This document shows, one piece after another, positions 9,836-20,921 of a stretch of 64,000 nt of DNA; position 1 is the stretch's first letter, and each line of letters opens with the position of its first letter. Made by a program: the position numbers and the translations under genes. Origin of the DNA: Luteimicrobium subarcticum. GTDB lineage: Bacteria > Actinomycetota > Actinomycetes > Actinomycetales > Cellulomonadaceae. Below the pieces are notes generated by a model. That model was given only the letters and a program-made list of their open reading frames with translations, had not been told where the DNA came from and ran no database searches. Location of the stretch: assembly GCF_002798015.1 (NCBI RefSeq), contig NZ_PGTZ01000008.1:1-64000 (forward strand), read 5' to 3'.

Positions 9836-9937
9836 CGTGTCACGGTCCAGCACAGCCCAGCACCAGAACCCCGCCGAAACACCGCCCGCACGGGCAGCGT
9901 CGCCGCTGCCACGGGTGCAGAACCGAAGGAGGCACCG

Positions 9938-11821
9938 ATGGTCCAGGGACCCACCCCTGCGCCGTCGCGGACCGGCTCCGCGACCGTGTCAGCACGGCCC
10001 GCGGCCCGCACCGCACCGGCTGCGAAGCCCGGCCGTCCGACGACCGGCACGACGGTGAGCGTCCCCGCGACGCCCGTCACCGGCGCCGAGTCGATCGTCC
10101 GGTCCCTCGAGGCGGTCGGTGTCGACACGGTCTTCGGCATCCCCGGTGGGGCGATCCTCCCGCTCTACGACCCGCTGATGGACTCGACGAAGGTGCGGCA
10201 CGTCCTCGTCCGGCACGAGCAGGGCGGCGGCCACGCCGCGTCCGGCTACGCGCACGCGTCCGGCAAGGTGGGCGTGTGCATGGCGACGTCCGGGCCCGGC
10301 GCGACGAACCTGGTCACGCCGATCGCCGACGCGAACATCGACTCCATCCCCATGGTCGCGATCACGGGGCAGGTGGGCGCGGCACTCATCGGCACGGATG
10401 CGTTCCAGGAGGCCGACATCGTCGGCATCACCATGCCGGTCACCAAGCACAACTACCTCGTGACCGACCCGGCCGACATCCCGCGGACCATCGCCGAGGC
10501 GTTCCACATCGCGAGCACCGGGCGTCCCGGTCCCGTGCTCGTCGACATCGCGAAGTCCGCCATGCAGGCGCAGACCACGTTCTCGTGGCCCCAGGAGCTC
10601 GACCTCCCGGGCTACCACCCCGTGACCAAGCCGCACGCGAAGCAGATCCGCGAGGCGGCCCGGCTGCTCGCCACGTCCCGCAAGCCGGTGCTGTACGTCG
10701 GCGGCGGCGTGCTGCGGGCGGACGCGACGGCCGCGCTGCGCCGGCTCGTGGACCTGTCGGGCGCACCCGTCGTCACCACTCTCATGGCGCGCGGCGCGCT
10801 GCCCGACTCGCACCCGCAGAACCTCGGCATGCCCGGCATGCACGGCACGGTGCCCGCCGTCGCCGCGCTCCAGCAGGCCGACCTGATCGTCGCGCTCGGG
10901 GCCCGGTTCGACGACCGGGTGACGGGCAACCTCGACTCGTTCGCGCCGAACGCGACGATCGTGCACGCCGACATCGACCCGGCCGAGATCGGCAAGAACC
11001 GGACGGTCGACGTGCCCATCGTGGGCGACCTGCGCGAGGTGCTGGCCGACCTGCTTCCCGAGCTCGAGCGCGAGCACGCGGCGCAGGGCAAGCCGGACGT
11101 CGAAGGTTGGTGGCGCCTCATCGACTCCTGGCGCGAGACCTACCCGCTCGGCTACACGCCGACGGCGGACGGCCTGCTCGCCCCGCAGCACGTCATCGAG
11201 CGGCTCGGCGCGCTGTCCGGGCCGGAGTCGATCTACGTCGCGGGCGTGGGCCAGCACCAGATGTGGGCCGCGCAGTTCATCCGGTACGAGAACCCGCGCA
11301 CGTGGATCAACTCGGGCGGCCTCGGGACGATGGGCTTCTCCGTGCCGGCGGCTATGGGTGCCAAGGTCGCGCGCCCGGACGCCACCGTGTGGTCGATCGA
11401 CGGCGACGGCTGCTTCCAGATGACCAACCAGGAGCTCGCGACCTGCGTGATCAACGAGATCCCGATCAAGGTCGCCATCGTGAACAACTCGTCGCTCGGC
11501 ATGGTCCGGCAGTGGCAGACGCTGTTCTACAACGAGCGCTACTCCAACACCGACCTGCACACGGGCCACGGCTCGCGCCGCGTCCCCGACTTCGTCAAGA
11601 TGGCGGACGCCTACGGGGCGGTGGGGCTGCGCTGCGAGAGCGAGGCCGACGTCGACGCGACGATCAAGCGGGCGCTCGAGATCGACGACCAGCCCGTCGT
11701 GGTCGACTTCACCGTGTCCGCCGACGCGATGGTGTGGCCCATGGTCGCGGCCGGCGTGTCCAACGACGAGATCCAGTACGCCCGGGGGCTCACGCCGTCC
11801 TGGGACCGCGACGAGGACTGA
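9938..11821 (+). CDS. ilvB: Acetolactate synthase large subunit
   Basis: 627 residues. Catalytic subunit of acetohydroxyacid synthase: condenses pyruvate with pyruvate or 2-ketobutyrate. The N-terminal TPP domain starts about residue 50 ([23 protein letters not shown]) and holds the catalytic glutamate in [14 protein letters not shown]. The C-terminal TPP/Mg motif starts [14 protein letters not shown] and closes with VNNSSLGM. Start ATG 9938 has the near-perfect site GAAGGAGG (9925-9932). The first 45 residues are a Pro/Ala/Thr-rich tail not found in enteric enzymes but common in actinobacteria. First gene of ilvBNC, downstream of the attenuator. Confidence 0.97.
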   Translation: MVQGPTPAPSRTGSATVSARPAARTAPAAKPGRPTTGTTVSVPATPVTGAESIVRSLEAVGVDTVFGIPGGAILPLYDPLMDSTKVRHVLVRHEQGGGHAASGYAHASGKVGVCMATSGPGATNLVTPIADANIDSIPMVAITGQVGAALIGTDAFQEADIVGITMPVTKHNYLVTDPADIPRTIAEAFHIASTGRPGPVLVDIAKSAMQAQTTFSWPQELDLPGYHPVTKPHAKQIREAARLLATSRKPVLYVGGGVLRADATAALRRLVDLSGAPVVTTLMARGALPDSHPQNLGMPGMHGTVPAVAALQQADLIVALGARFDDRVTGNLDSFAPNATIVHADIDPAEIGKNRTVDVPIVGDLREVLADLLPELEREHAAQGKPDVEGWWRLIDSWRETYPLGYTPTADGLLAPQHVIERLGALSGPESIYVAGVGQHQMWAAQFIRYENPRTWINSGGLGTMGFSVPAAMGAKVARPDATVWSIDGDGCFQMTNQELATCVINEIPIKVAIVNNSSLGMVRQWQTLFYNERYSNTDLHTGHGSRRVPDFVKMADAYGAVGLRCESEADVDATIKRALEIDDQPVVVDFTVSADAMVWPMVAAGVSNDEIQYARGLTPSWDRDED

Positions 11822-13432
<1,611 letters not shown>

Positions 13433-13445
13433 CGCGTTCCGCACC

Positions 13446-13519
13446 GACGACGACGGCCCGGCCGCGACGTCCCGGAGACCTCGGTCTCGACGGGGCGGGG
13501 CGGCCGGGCCGTCGTCGTC
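13446..13519. terminator. Long bidirectional terminator between ilvC and the ROK gene
   Basis: Two 20-base arms (13446-13465 and 13500-13519) are exact inverse complements, GACGACGACGGCCC... and its partner. The 34-base loop itself folds through GAGACC/GGTCTC. The right arm includes two bases of the ROK stop codon, so it can serve both converging transcripts. Confidence 0.75.
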
Positions 13520-14732
13520 AGGACGCCGGGACGGTGTCCGCTGCGGCGGTGAGCATCTGGGCGCGCACGAGGTCCGTCACCACGGTCCGTGCGCCCAGCA
13601 GCACCGGGTCCGTGACGACGGTCGCGGTCCGGACGGTGGTCGACCAGCCGTCGGGCCGGCCGAGCCGAGCGACGCGCTCGGCCAGCGGGACGCCGAGGGC
13701 GGAGCCGACGGTTCCACCGATGACGAGCTCCTCCGGCTCGACGACCACGGTGACCCCCGCGACGGCGTGGGCGACACGCTCGGCGTAGTCGTCGAGGAAC
13801 GCCGCCGGGAGCGTCTCGGGCCCGTCGGCGCAGACGCGTGCGCAGAAGGTGTCCACGTCGGGCACGTCGAGGCCGTGCCGGCGGGCGAGCCGGACGACGG
13901 CGAGCCCGCCGACGAGGTCCTGCAGCTCGTCGGCGTCGGGCTCGAGGGCGGCGGCCGCGCGGCTGAGCGGCAGGTAGCCGATCTCTCCCGCGGAGCCGGA
14001 CGCGCCGGCGAAGGGCAAGCCGTGGGTGTGCAGGCCGAGCCCGATGCCGGACCCGAGCCAGAGCAGCGCCGAGCTGTCCAGCGGCACGGTGGCGGCACGG
14101 TGCTCGGCGATCGAGGCGAGGTTCACGTCGTTCGCGATGGTCACGGGGACGCCGAGCGCCGACTCGAGGTGCTGCCGCGTGCTCGTCGTCGGCCAGCCGA
14201 CGACGTCGCCGAGCAGCTTGAGGTCGCCCGTGCGGGGGTCGACGGCACCGGGCACGCCGATCGCCACGGCGCGGACGGCCTGCGTCGGCACGCCCGAGTG
14301 GTCGGCCGCCCGATCGAGGACGTCGCGCAGCACCGGCAGGACGTCGGGCAGGCTGCCGGTCCGGAGGCGGTCGGCGCGGTCCGTCGTGGTGGTGGTGACG
14401 GTCGGCTCGGCGAGCACGTCGCCGCGCGCGTCGACGACGGACGCCCGGATGGAGCGGGGCTGGACGTCGAGGGCGAGGCCGCAGTAGTCCGACGTGCGGG
14501 CGTCGTACGTGAGGGCGTGGGGCCCGCGGTTGCCGGCGAGGTCGCCGACGGTCTCGATGAGCCCGGAGAGCTCGAGCCGGGCCACCACCTGGGACGCGGT
14601 CGGCCGCGAGACCCCGGTGAGCTCGCTGATGCGTACCCTGGTGAGCGGGCCGGAGTCGAGCAGAAGGCCGAGGGCTGCGCGGTCGTTGATGCTCCGCAGC
14701 AGTCCGGGTGTGCCGGGGATGGGGCTCGACAC
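13518..14732 (-). CDS. ROK-family transcriptional regulator
   Basis: 404 residues. An N-terminal winged helix-turn-helix (about residues 8-65: SINDRAALGLLLDSGPLTRVRISELTGVSR is the opening) precedes a ROK sugar-kinase-like domain. The ATP-site and Zn-site motifs of true ROK kinases are degraded or missing: I find no CxCGxxGC, so it is a regulator, not a kinase. Such XylR/NagC-like proteins answer to sugars or sugar phosphates. GTG 14732 is chosen for GAGGAGG just upstream. It lies opposite to and between ilvC and leuB; no sugar gene adjoins it, so its target and ligand are unknown. A GTAAAC direct repeat before it may be its operator. Confidence 0.82.
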   Translation of the reverse strand: MSSPIPGTPGLLRSINDRAALGLLLDSGPLTRVRISELTGVSRPTASQVVARLELSGLIETVGDLAGNRGPHALTYDARTSDYCGLALDVQPRSIRASVVDARGDVLAEPTVTTTTTDRADRLRTGSLPDVLPVLRDVLDRAADHSGVPTQAVRAVAIGVPGAVDPRTGDLKLLGDVVGWPTTSTRQHLESALGVPVTIANDVNLASIAEHRAATVPLDSSALLWLGSGIGLGLHTHGLPFAGASGSAGEIGYLPLSRAAAALEPDADELQDLVGGLAVVRLARRHGLDVPDVDTFCARVCADGPETLPAAFLDDYAERVAHAVAGVTVVVEPEELVIGGTVGSALGVPLAERVARLGRPDGWSTTVRTATVVTDPVLLGARTVVTDLVRAQMLTAAADTVPAS

Positions 14733-14766
14733 GGGGGCGCCTCCTCGCGCGACGGGGTCGGAACCC

Positions 14767-14779
14767 GTAAACAGTAAAC
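14767..14779 (-). promoter_or_regulatory. GTAAAC direct repeat upstream of the ROK regulator
   Basis: GTAAAC-A-GTAAAC (GTTTAC twice on the coding strand) is a small AT-rich island in GC-rich DNA, 35-47 bases before the ROK start codon. It could be a promoter element or autoregulatory operator. The match to any known ROK operator cannot be checked here. Confidence 0.35.
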
Positions 14780-14851
14780 TTTCCTGACAGTTCGCGCCAG
14801 CGACGCGCCGAGGCGATGACGAGCAAGAACGAGTGGACGTGCCGGGCCGAG

Positions 14852-14901
14852 GGTCAGAGTGTGAGACGCCCGTCCCGCACCATGACACAGCCACGTACGC
14901 T
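14852..14901 (+). promoter_or_regulatory. leuB promoter with a degenerate NdgR-like site
   Basis: GGTCA-GAGTG-TGAGA (14852-14866) keeps eight of ten half-site bases of TCTCA-N5-TGAGA. TACGCT at 14896-14901 is a good -10 seven bases before the leuB ATG, so the message should be leaderless and the site would lie around position -57 to -43. No clear -35 hexamer. Confidence 0.35.
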
Positions 14902-14908
14902 GCCCGGC

Positions 14909-15970
14909 ATGACGCGCAACATCGAGCTCGCCGTGGTCGCGGGCGACGGCATCGGCACCGAGGTGGTCGAGCAGGGTCTCCGGGCCCTCGACGCGGTCCT
15001 CGCGGGCAGCGGCACGACGGTCTCCACGACGGAGTTCGACCTCGGCGCCCGCCGCTGGCACGCCACGGGCGAGACGCTGAGCGACGAGGACCTCGCCGCG
15101 ATCCGCACGCACGACGCGATCCTGCTCGGCGCGATCGGCGACCCGACCGTGCCGTCGGGAGTCCTCGAGCGCGGCCTGCTGCTCAAGCTCCGCTTCAGCC
15201 TGGACCACTACGTCAACCTCCGTCCGTCGAAGCTCTACCAGGGCGTCACGAGCCCGCTCGCCGAGCCCGGCGACATCGACTTCGTCGTCGTGCGCGAGGG
15301 GACCGAGGGCCCGTACACGGGCAACGGCGGCGCGCTGCGCGTCGGCACGCCGCACGAGGTGGCCACCGAGGTCTCCGTCAACACGGCCTTCGGGATCGAG
15401 CGGGTCGTGCGCAACGCGTTCGAGCGCGCGCAGGCCCGTCCCCGCAAGCAGCTCACGCTCGTGCACAAGCACAACGTCCTCGTGCATGCCGGACACCTGT
15501 GGCGCCGGACCGTCGAGGCCGTCAACGCCGACTTCCCCGACGTCACGACGGACTACCTGCACGTCGACGCCGCCACGATCTTCCTCACGACGAAGCCCAG
15601 CCGCTTCGACGTCATCGTGACCGACAACCTGTTCGGCGACATCATCACCGACCAGGCGGCCGCGATCATCGGCGGCATCGGCCTCGCGGCGTCCGCGAAC
15701 ATCAACCCGGACCGCAACGCCGACGGCAGCTTCGTCGCCCCGTCGATGTTCGAGCCCGTGCACGGCTCCGCGCCCGACATCGCGGGCCAGGGCAAGGCCG
15801 ACCCGACCGCGACGATCGCGTCCGTGTCGCTGCTCCTCGACCACCTCGGCCTCCCGGACGAGGCGGCGCGCGTCGAGCGTGCCGTCGCGGCCGACCTCGC
15901 CGAGCGCGGTGGCCGAGTACGGTCGACGGCCGAGGTGGGCGACGACCTCGTCGCGCGCATCGCCGGCTGA
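14909..15970 (+). CDS. leuB: 3-isopropylmalate dehydrogenase
   Basis: 353 residues, the actinobacterial LeuB type. Oxidises 3-isopropylmalate with NAD+ in leucine synthesis. Visible are [11 protein letters not shown] at the N-terminus, substrate-binding [25 protein letters not shown], the catalytic lysine in HKHNVL and the metal aspartates in [18 protein letters not shown] site [14 protein letters not shown]. Start ATG 14909 fits the family N-terminus ([14 protein letters not shown]) and has a -10 eight bases upstream, hence leaderless; an upstream in-frame ATG would add 31 poorly conserved residues. Followed by ilvE after 74 bases. Confidence 0.96.
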   Translation: MTRNIELAVVAGDGIGTEVVEQGLRALDAVLAGSGTTVSTTEFDLGARRWHATGETLSDEDLAAIRTHDAILLGAIGDPTVPSGVLERGLLLKLRFSLDHYVNLRPSKLYQGVTSPLAEPGDIDFVVVREGTEGPYTGNGGALRVGTPHEVATEVSVNTAFGIERVVRNAFERAQARPRKQLTLVHKHNVLVHAGHLWRRTVEAVNADFPDVTTDYLHVDAATIFLTTKPSRFDVIVTDNLFGDIITDQAAAIIGGIGLAASANINPDRNADGSFVAPSMFEPVHGSAPDIAGQGKADPTATIASVSLLLDHLGLPDEAARVERAVAADLAERGGRVRSTAEVGDDLVARIAG

Positions 15971-16044
15971 CCGGCTCACCCGCCGGCCTGCCGCCCCTCG
16001 GCCGTCCTCCCCGGTACATTCGGACCCGAGGAAAGGCCACCTTC

Positions 16045-17184
16045 ATGACCACCACAGAGCAGACCAGCGCCGACACGACCGCCGCGAGCGAGCCGGTCAC
16101 GGCATCGTCGTTCGACGTCCGGCTCACCGACACCCCGACGTCCGACGCGGACCGCGAGGCCGCGCTCGTCGCTCCGAAGTTCGGGACCGTCTTCAGCGAC
16201 CACATGGCGCGCATCACCTGGACGTCCGTGGACGGCTGGCACGACCGGCGCGTCGAGAAGTACGGGCCGCTCCAGATCGACCCCGCCACCGCGGTCCTGC
16301 ACTACGGGCAGGAGATCTTCGAGGGTCTCAAGGCGTACCGGCACGCCGACGGGTCCGTCTGGACGTTCCGCCCCGAGGCGAACGCACGCCGGTTCGCACG
16401 CTCCGCGCGGCGTCTCGCGCTGCCCGAGCTGCCCGTGGACGACTTCGTGGCGTCCGTCGAGGCCGTCGTCCGCACGGATGCCGCGTGGGTGCCGGCCGGT
16501 GAGGAGACCAGCCTCTACCTGCGGCCGTTCATGTACGCGTCCGAGGCCTTCCTCGGGGTGCGGCCGTCGCTCGAGGCGGAGTACCTCGTCATCGCGAGCC
16601 CGGTGGGCCCGTACTTCGCGGGCGGCGTGAAGCCGGTCTCGATCTGGGTCACCAGGGACTACTCCCGTGCGGGTGCCGGCGGGACCGGCGCCGCGAAGTG
16701 CGGCGGGAACTACGCGTCGTCCCTCCTGCCGCAGCAGGAGGCCTACGACAAGGGCTGCGAGCAGGTCTGCTTCCTGGACGCCGCGACGGGCACCGTGCTC
16801 GAGGAGCTCGGCGGCATGAACGTGTTCGTGGTCCGCGCCGACGGATCGGTCGAGACGCCCGAGCTCACGGGTTCGATCCTCGAGGGCGTCACACGGTCGT
16901 CGATCCTGCAGCTCCTCACGGACCGGGGTCACGAGATCTCGGAGCGGCGCATCCTGCTCGCCGAGCTGCTCGACGGCCTGGCCGACGGCTCCGTGACCGA
17001 GGTGTTCGCCTGCGGGACGGCTGCTGTCGTGACGCCGATCGGTCGGCTGGCGGGCGACGCCTTCGACGTGACGATCGGCGGTGGCCAGCCAGGAGCGGTC
17101 ACCACGGCGGTGCGCGACGAGCTCACCGACATCCAGTACGGACGCGCGGACGACCGCCACGGCTGGATGCACCGGCTCGTCTGA
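16045..17184 (+). CDS. ilvE: Branched-chain amino-acid aminotransferase (class IV PLP)
   Basis: 379 residues. Transaminates the three branched-chain keto acids with glutamate. PLP lysine is Lys218 in GTGAAKCGGNYA; LHYGQEIFEGLKAY and the glutamate-bearing EELGGMNVFVV are the usual BCAT motifs. The roughly 35-residue Thr/Ala-rich N-terminal extension before the conserved core is common in actinobacteria. Start ATG 16045 has GAGGAAAGG nine bases upstream. Likely cotranscribed with leuB and ended by the strong hairpin at 17198-17229. Confidence 0.96.
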   Translation: MTTTEQTSADTTAASEPVTASSFDVRLTDTPTSDADREAALVAPKFGTVFSDHMARITWTSVDGWHDRRVEKYGPLQIDPATAVLHYGQEIFEGLKAYRHADGSVWTFRPEANARRFARSARRLALPELPVDDFVASVEAVVRTDAAWVPAGEETSLYLRPFMYASEAFLGVRPSLEAEYLVIASPVGPYFAGGVKPVSIWVTRDYSRAGAGGTGAAKCGGNYASSLLPQQEAYDKGCEQVCFLDAATGTVLEELGGMNVFVVRADGSVETPELTGSILEGVTRSSILQLLTDRGHEISERRILLAELLDGLADGSVTEVFACGTAAVVTPIGRLAGDAFDVTIGGGQPGAVTTAVRDELTDIQYGRADDRHGWMHRLV

Positions 17185-17197
17185 GCGGCATGTCGGC

Positions 17198-17229
17198 GAG
17201 GGGCCCGCGGTCTCGACCGCGGGCCCCTC
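17198..17229. terminator. Bidirectional terminator ilvE / FtsX-like permease
   Basis: A 14-bp perfect stem, GAGGGGCCCGCGGT (17198-17211) and its complement (17216-17229), with a CTCG tetraloop, lies between the converging ilvE and permease genes. No T-run, as usual here. Confidence 0.75.
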
Positions 17230-17241
17230 GTGTGTCCGGTC

Positions 17242-20127
17242 CTACCGGTCGAGGCGCCGCGTCATCGGCAGGCGGGACCGGCTGACTCCCCACGACGCGA
17301 GCGCGCCGAGCACGGGGATCGACACCACCAGGGCGGCCACCCAGAGCCACGGCACCTCGACCATCCAGCGGGGGTCGGGCACCGCGCCCCTCTCCCGCTG
17401 CGCGATGACGACGGTCGCCCCGATCACGAGCCCGGTGGCCGCCCCCAGCACGGCACCGGTGATCGTGATGACGGACGACTGCGCCGCGGCGAACGTGCGG
17501 CGGGTGCGCGGGGGAGCGCCCACCGCCTGCAGCGTCGCGAGGTCCGGGAGGGACTCCGTCCCGGCGAGCGCCGTCGCGATCCACGCGGCGGCGAGCGCGA
17601 CGAGCAAGGCCCCGACGGTGATGAGGAGCAGCGCGAGACCGTCGTCGCCAGACATCTCGGGGTGCCCCTCCTCCTCCCAGACCGAGGTCGCCGAGATGTT
17701 GTCGCGGCCGGACTGGTCGACGGCGCCGAGGAGATCCGCGTAGAGGCTGTCCCCCACCGCGGTGCTCCACGCACCCGGCCGGACGCGTCCCGCAAGCGCC
17801 CCCGTCCCGACGCTCAGGTCCAGCGAGCGTGCTACCGACGGGGGCATGATCGGTAGGTTGGTCGGCGGGTCGAGCAGGCCGCCCACCGCGGTCGCGGGCA
17901 GGTGCCGGACCACCGGGTCGGGCATGGTCCCCTCAGCGGCGTCGCCCTCGGGCGGGTAGACCGTGACCTCGACGGTGCCGTCCGTGGCGACGTATCCCGG
18001 GGGTACGACGACGCGGCCGGCGGCGAGCGCGGCAGCAGCCCGGTCGGGGTCGGGGACGCCGAGCAGCCGGAGGCGCTCAAGGTCCGAACCGTCGTCGACG
18101 ACCGACTTGAGGCCGGAGTAGCCCAGGTAGCTGTCGGTCCCTGGTGCCGACACCGCGCTCCACCCCAGGCCCATCCACTCGGCGCCGGCGCTGTGCACGA
18201 CCCGCTGGACCGGTACCAGCGGACCGTCGGTCACGCCCGCCTTCTCGACGACCTGCCGGACGACTGCGGCATCGGCGTCCGACAGGCCCGGCCCGTCGCC
18301 CCCCAGAGGACCGACCAGGACCGTCCCGGTGGCCGCCTCGGGCAGGTAGGTGAGGCGGTCGTGCTGTGCGGCCGCGGCCGAGACGACCAGGCCCGCCACG
18401 GCGGCGGCTGTCGCGGCGAGGACGGCGGCGACCGCGGGCGCGGTGCGGGCGCGGTGGCGGGCGGCGTCACGCAGCGCCAGGCGCGGGGTGCCGGGCAGGT
18501 GTCGCGCCAGGCGCCCGATCCTGCCGACGATCGCGCCCGCTGCGACGACGAGGCCGACCTCTGCCATGACGATGCCGGCGACGAGCAGCATGACGGCCTG
18601 TCCGGTCGCGGCACCGACGAGTGCGGTAGTGATGCCGATCGAGGCCAGGCATCCTCCGACGACGCCTGCTCGGCGCCGCACGGGCGGATCGGCCCTGCGG
18701 CCGGCGAGCACCAGGACGGGGTCGAACCGTGCGGCCCGGCGAGCGGGGAGCCATGCGGCGCCGAGCGCGATGACCATGCCGACCAGCACGAACACGCCGA
18801 GCCACGGCCACGGGACGACCGGCTGGATGTCGGACCACGCGCGGAGCCCGGCCACAGCGGCCGCGGCCCCGACCGACGTCGCCGTGACAGACGCGAGCGT
18901 CCCGACGACGAGCCCGCCGGCGAGCACCGCGCGACGGACGGTACGCGAGTCAGCGCCGTTCGCGGCGAGCAGCGCGAGGTCGCGGGCGGCACGCCGGGCC
19001 CCGACCTGGAACGCGGGCCCGATCATGAGCACGCCCTGCAGGAGCCCGAGCACGGCGGCGCCCGCGACGACGGCCATCGAGGTGGCTGAGACGGCGACGC
19101 CGCTCTCGGGGTTGGCGGCGTTCCACGCCGCGACGGCGTCCGCCGGCGGGTGCAGCACGACGTCCCGGCTGAAGACGGTCGAGCCGAGGGCGTTGGCCGC
19201 CGTGATGTCCGCCCAGAGCACGGGGCGTGGACCGACGACGAGCCACGTGAGGTTGGAGGTCCTGGTGCTGCCTGGCGTCTGGTCGCCGCGCCAGAAGTCG
19301 AACGCGGTGGGCGCGTCGAGCGGTCCTGCGGCGCCCATGACGAGCGAGCTGTCGCCCGGGACGACCGCCGCGACCGTGTACCGTCCGATCTGGGTCGTGG
19401 CTCTGTCGCCGGACGTGTAGGCGCCGTGCCCGTCGTAGCGCATGACCGACTCCTCGCCGTCCGCCGCGGTGACGCTGACCTCGTCGCCCACCTGGACGTC
19501 GATGTCGCGAGCGACGTCCGCGCTGACGGCGACCTGGCCCGCAGCGAGGGGCGCGTCGAGCGAGAATCGGGCGCCCGCCTCGGGTGTGGCCAGCTGGTAA
19601 GCGTTGACGTTCCGGTGCAGCGCGCCGTGCGCGGTGGGCGCGACGGACATGTCCCACTGCTGGAGCACCGGCGCGAGGGAGTCCCCGTCGGGCAGCGTCG
19701 CGGCGAGCGCGCGCTCGTAGTCCGCCACGGAGACGGGCAGGACGTCGGCGGTGTCCGCAGTCTCTGCGGCGCCGTCCTCGGTGCGGAAGAGGTCCGACGC
19801 TGCGACGGACTCGCCCGACGTCCCGTACTGGGTCGCCGTCGGGTCCTGAGTCACGGTCCCCGGTCCGATGAAGGCTACCGATGCCTGGACGCTCGAGTCC
19901 GGGCCGAGCTCGGCGGCGACGCGGGACGACGCCGTGTCCGACGTCGAGCCGGCCAGGACGGCGGCCGCCGCACCCAGACCCGCAGGGAGCGCGACCATGA
20001 TCGCGACGAGCGCGGTCCGGCCCTTGTGGCGCCGGGCGTCGCGGGACGCGTAGCGCAGGGCGACGCGCCAGCTCCCGCGGCGGGGGCGCAGGCGCGGTCC
20101 GGGCGCGGGGTCGGCTCGTCGGCTCAC
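17242..20127 (-). CDS. FtsX/MacB-like ABC transporter permease
   Basis: 961 residues. Arrangement: N-terminal TM (about residues 38-60), a roughly 300-residue extracytoplasmic domain, three TMs (first FtsX repeat), a central TM pair, a second large extracytoplasmic domain and three C-terminal TMs. This ten-TM, two-FtsX-repeat layout is that of permeases paired with LolD/MacB-type ATPases, involved in antibiotic or lipid export or envelope-stress response. GTG 20127 overlaps the ATPase stop by four bases; upstream in-frame extension falls inside the ATPase gene. Third gene of padR-ATPase-permease. Substrate unknown; several extracytoplasmic segments rich in Thr/Asp suggest a surface-sensing or peptide-handling role. 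Confidence 0.85.
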   Translation of the reverse strand: MSRRADPAPGPRLRPRRGSWRVALRYASRDARRHKGRTALVAIMVALPAGLGAAAAVLAGSTSDTASSRVAAELGPDSSVQASVAFIGPGTVTQDPTATQYGTSGESVAASDLFRTEDGAAETADTADVLPVSVADYERALAATLPDGDSLAPVLQQWDMSVAPTAHGALHRNVNAYQLATPEAGARFSLDAPLAAGQVAVSADVARDIDVQVGDEVSVTAADGEESVMRYDGHGAYTSGDRATTQIGRYTVAAVVPGDSSLVMGAAGPLDAPTAFDFWRGDQTPGSTRTSNLTWLVVGPRPVLWADITAANALGSTVFSRDVVLHPPADAVAAWNAANPESGVAVSATSMAVVAGAAVLGLLQGVLMIGPAFQVGARRAARDLALLAANGADSRTVRRAVLAGGLVVGTLASVTATSVGAAAAVAGLRAWSDIQPVVPWPWLGVFVLVGMVIALGAAWLPARRAARFDPVLVLAGRRADPPVRRRAGVVGGCLASIGITTALVGAATGQAVMLLVAGIVMAEVGLVVAAGAIVGRIGRLARHLPGTPRLALRDAARHRARTAPAVAAVLAATAAAVAGLVVSAAAAQHDRLTYLPEAATGTVLVGPLGGDGPGLSDADAAVVRQVVEKAGVTDGPLVPVQRVVHSAGAEWMGLGWSAVSAPGTDSYLGYSGLKSVVDDGSDLERLRLLGVPDPDRAAAALAAGRVVVPPGYVATDGTVEVTVYPPEGDAAEGTMPDPVVRHLPATAVGGLLDPPTNLPIMPPSVARSLDLSVGTGALAGRVRPGAWSTAVGDSLYADLLGAVDQSGRDNISATSVWEEEGHPEMSGDDGLALLLITVGALLVALAAAWIATALAGTESLPDLATLQAVGAPPRTRRTFAAAQSSVITITGAVLGAATGLVIGATVVIAQRERGAVPDPRWMVEVPWLWVAALVVSIPVLGALASWGVSRSRLPMTRRLDR

Positions 20128-20921
20128 CGCTCGCCCTCCTGCGGCGTGCGGGGAGCGGCGGCGAGCAGGTCGTCGGCCTGCGCGGGGCGACCGGTGGAGT
20201 CGACGAGGCGACCGTCCTTGAGGAACACCGTGCGGTCGGCCCACGCGGCGTGCCGGGCGTCGTGCGTGACGAGCAGCCCGGCGGCGCCGGCGTCGACGCG
20301 GTCCCGCAGCACGCGCATCACGGACTCGCCGGACACCGAGTCGAGGGCCCCGGTGGGCTCGTCGGCGAGCAGCAGGCGTCGCGGGCCGACGAGGGCGCGG
20401 GCGATCGCGACGCGCTGCCGCTGGCCGCCGGACATGTCGTCAGGGAACCGGTCGGCGAGGTCGGCGAGGCCGACGGTCTCGAGCGCGTCGAGGGCCTCGC
20501 GGCGCGCGGCGCGCGCTCCGAGGCCGTCGAGCTCCCGAGGCAGGGACACGTTCTCGGCGGCGGTGAGCGCGGGCACGAGGTTGAAGTCCTGGAACACGAA
20601 CCCGACGTGCCGGCGGCGCAGCGCCGCCCGGCCGCGGGCGTCGAGCGACGCGACGTCGACCCCGCCGACGACGACGGCACCGTCGGTCGCCGTGTCGAGG
20701 CAGCCGGCCAGGTTCAGCAGGGTCGACTTGCCCGACCCGGACGGTCCCATGACGGCGACGAGCTCGCCGGGGGCGACCTCGAGGCTCACGGCGTCGAGGG
20801 CTCGCACCGCGGTCGGGCCGCTGCCGTGCACGCGCGTCGCACGGTCGAGACGGAGCAGGGCGGCCGGCGCGGTGGGCTCCCGCGGCGCGGCGGGGGAGGG
20901 TTCGACGGCGACGGTGCTCAT
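20124..20921 (-). CDS. ABC transporter ATP-binding protein (LolD/MacB type)
   Basis: 265 residues. Walker A GPSGSGKST, Q-loop FVFQDFNLVPALTAAENV, signature MSGGQRQRVAIARAL and Walker B LLLADEPTGALDS are all intact; the last two are characteristic of the MacB/LolD/FtsE class that drives FtsX-type permeases. ATG 20921 has AGGAAGG upstream and overlaps the padR stop by four bases. Downstream it overlaps the permease, so padR, ATPase and permease are translated as a coupled set. Confidence 0.92.
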   Translation of the reverse strand: MSTVAVEPSPAAPREPTAPAALLRLDRATRVHGSGPTAVRALDAVSLEVAPGELVAVMGPSGSGKSTLLNLAGCLDTATDGAVVVGGVDVASLDARGRAALRRRHVGFVFQDFNLVPALTAAENVSLPRELDGLGARAARREALDALETVGLADLADRFPDDMSGGQRQRVAIARALVGPRRLLLADEPTGALDSVSGESVMRVLRDRVDAGAAGLLVTHDARHAAWADRTVFLKDGRLVDSTGRPAQADDLLAAAPRTPQEGER

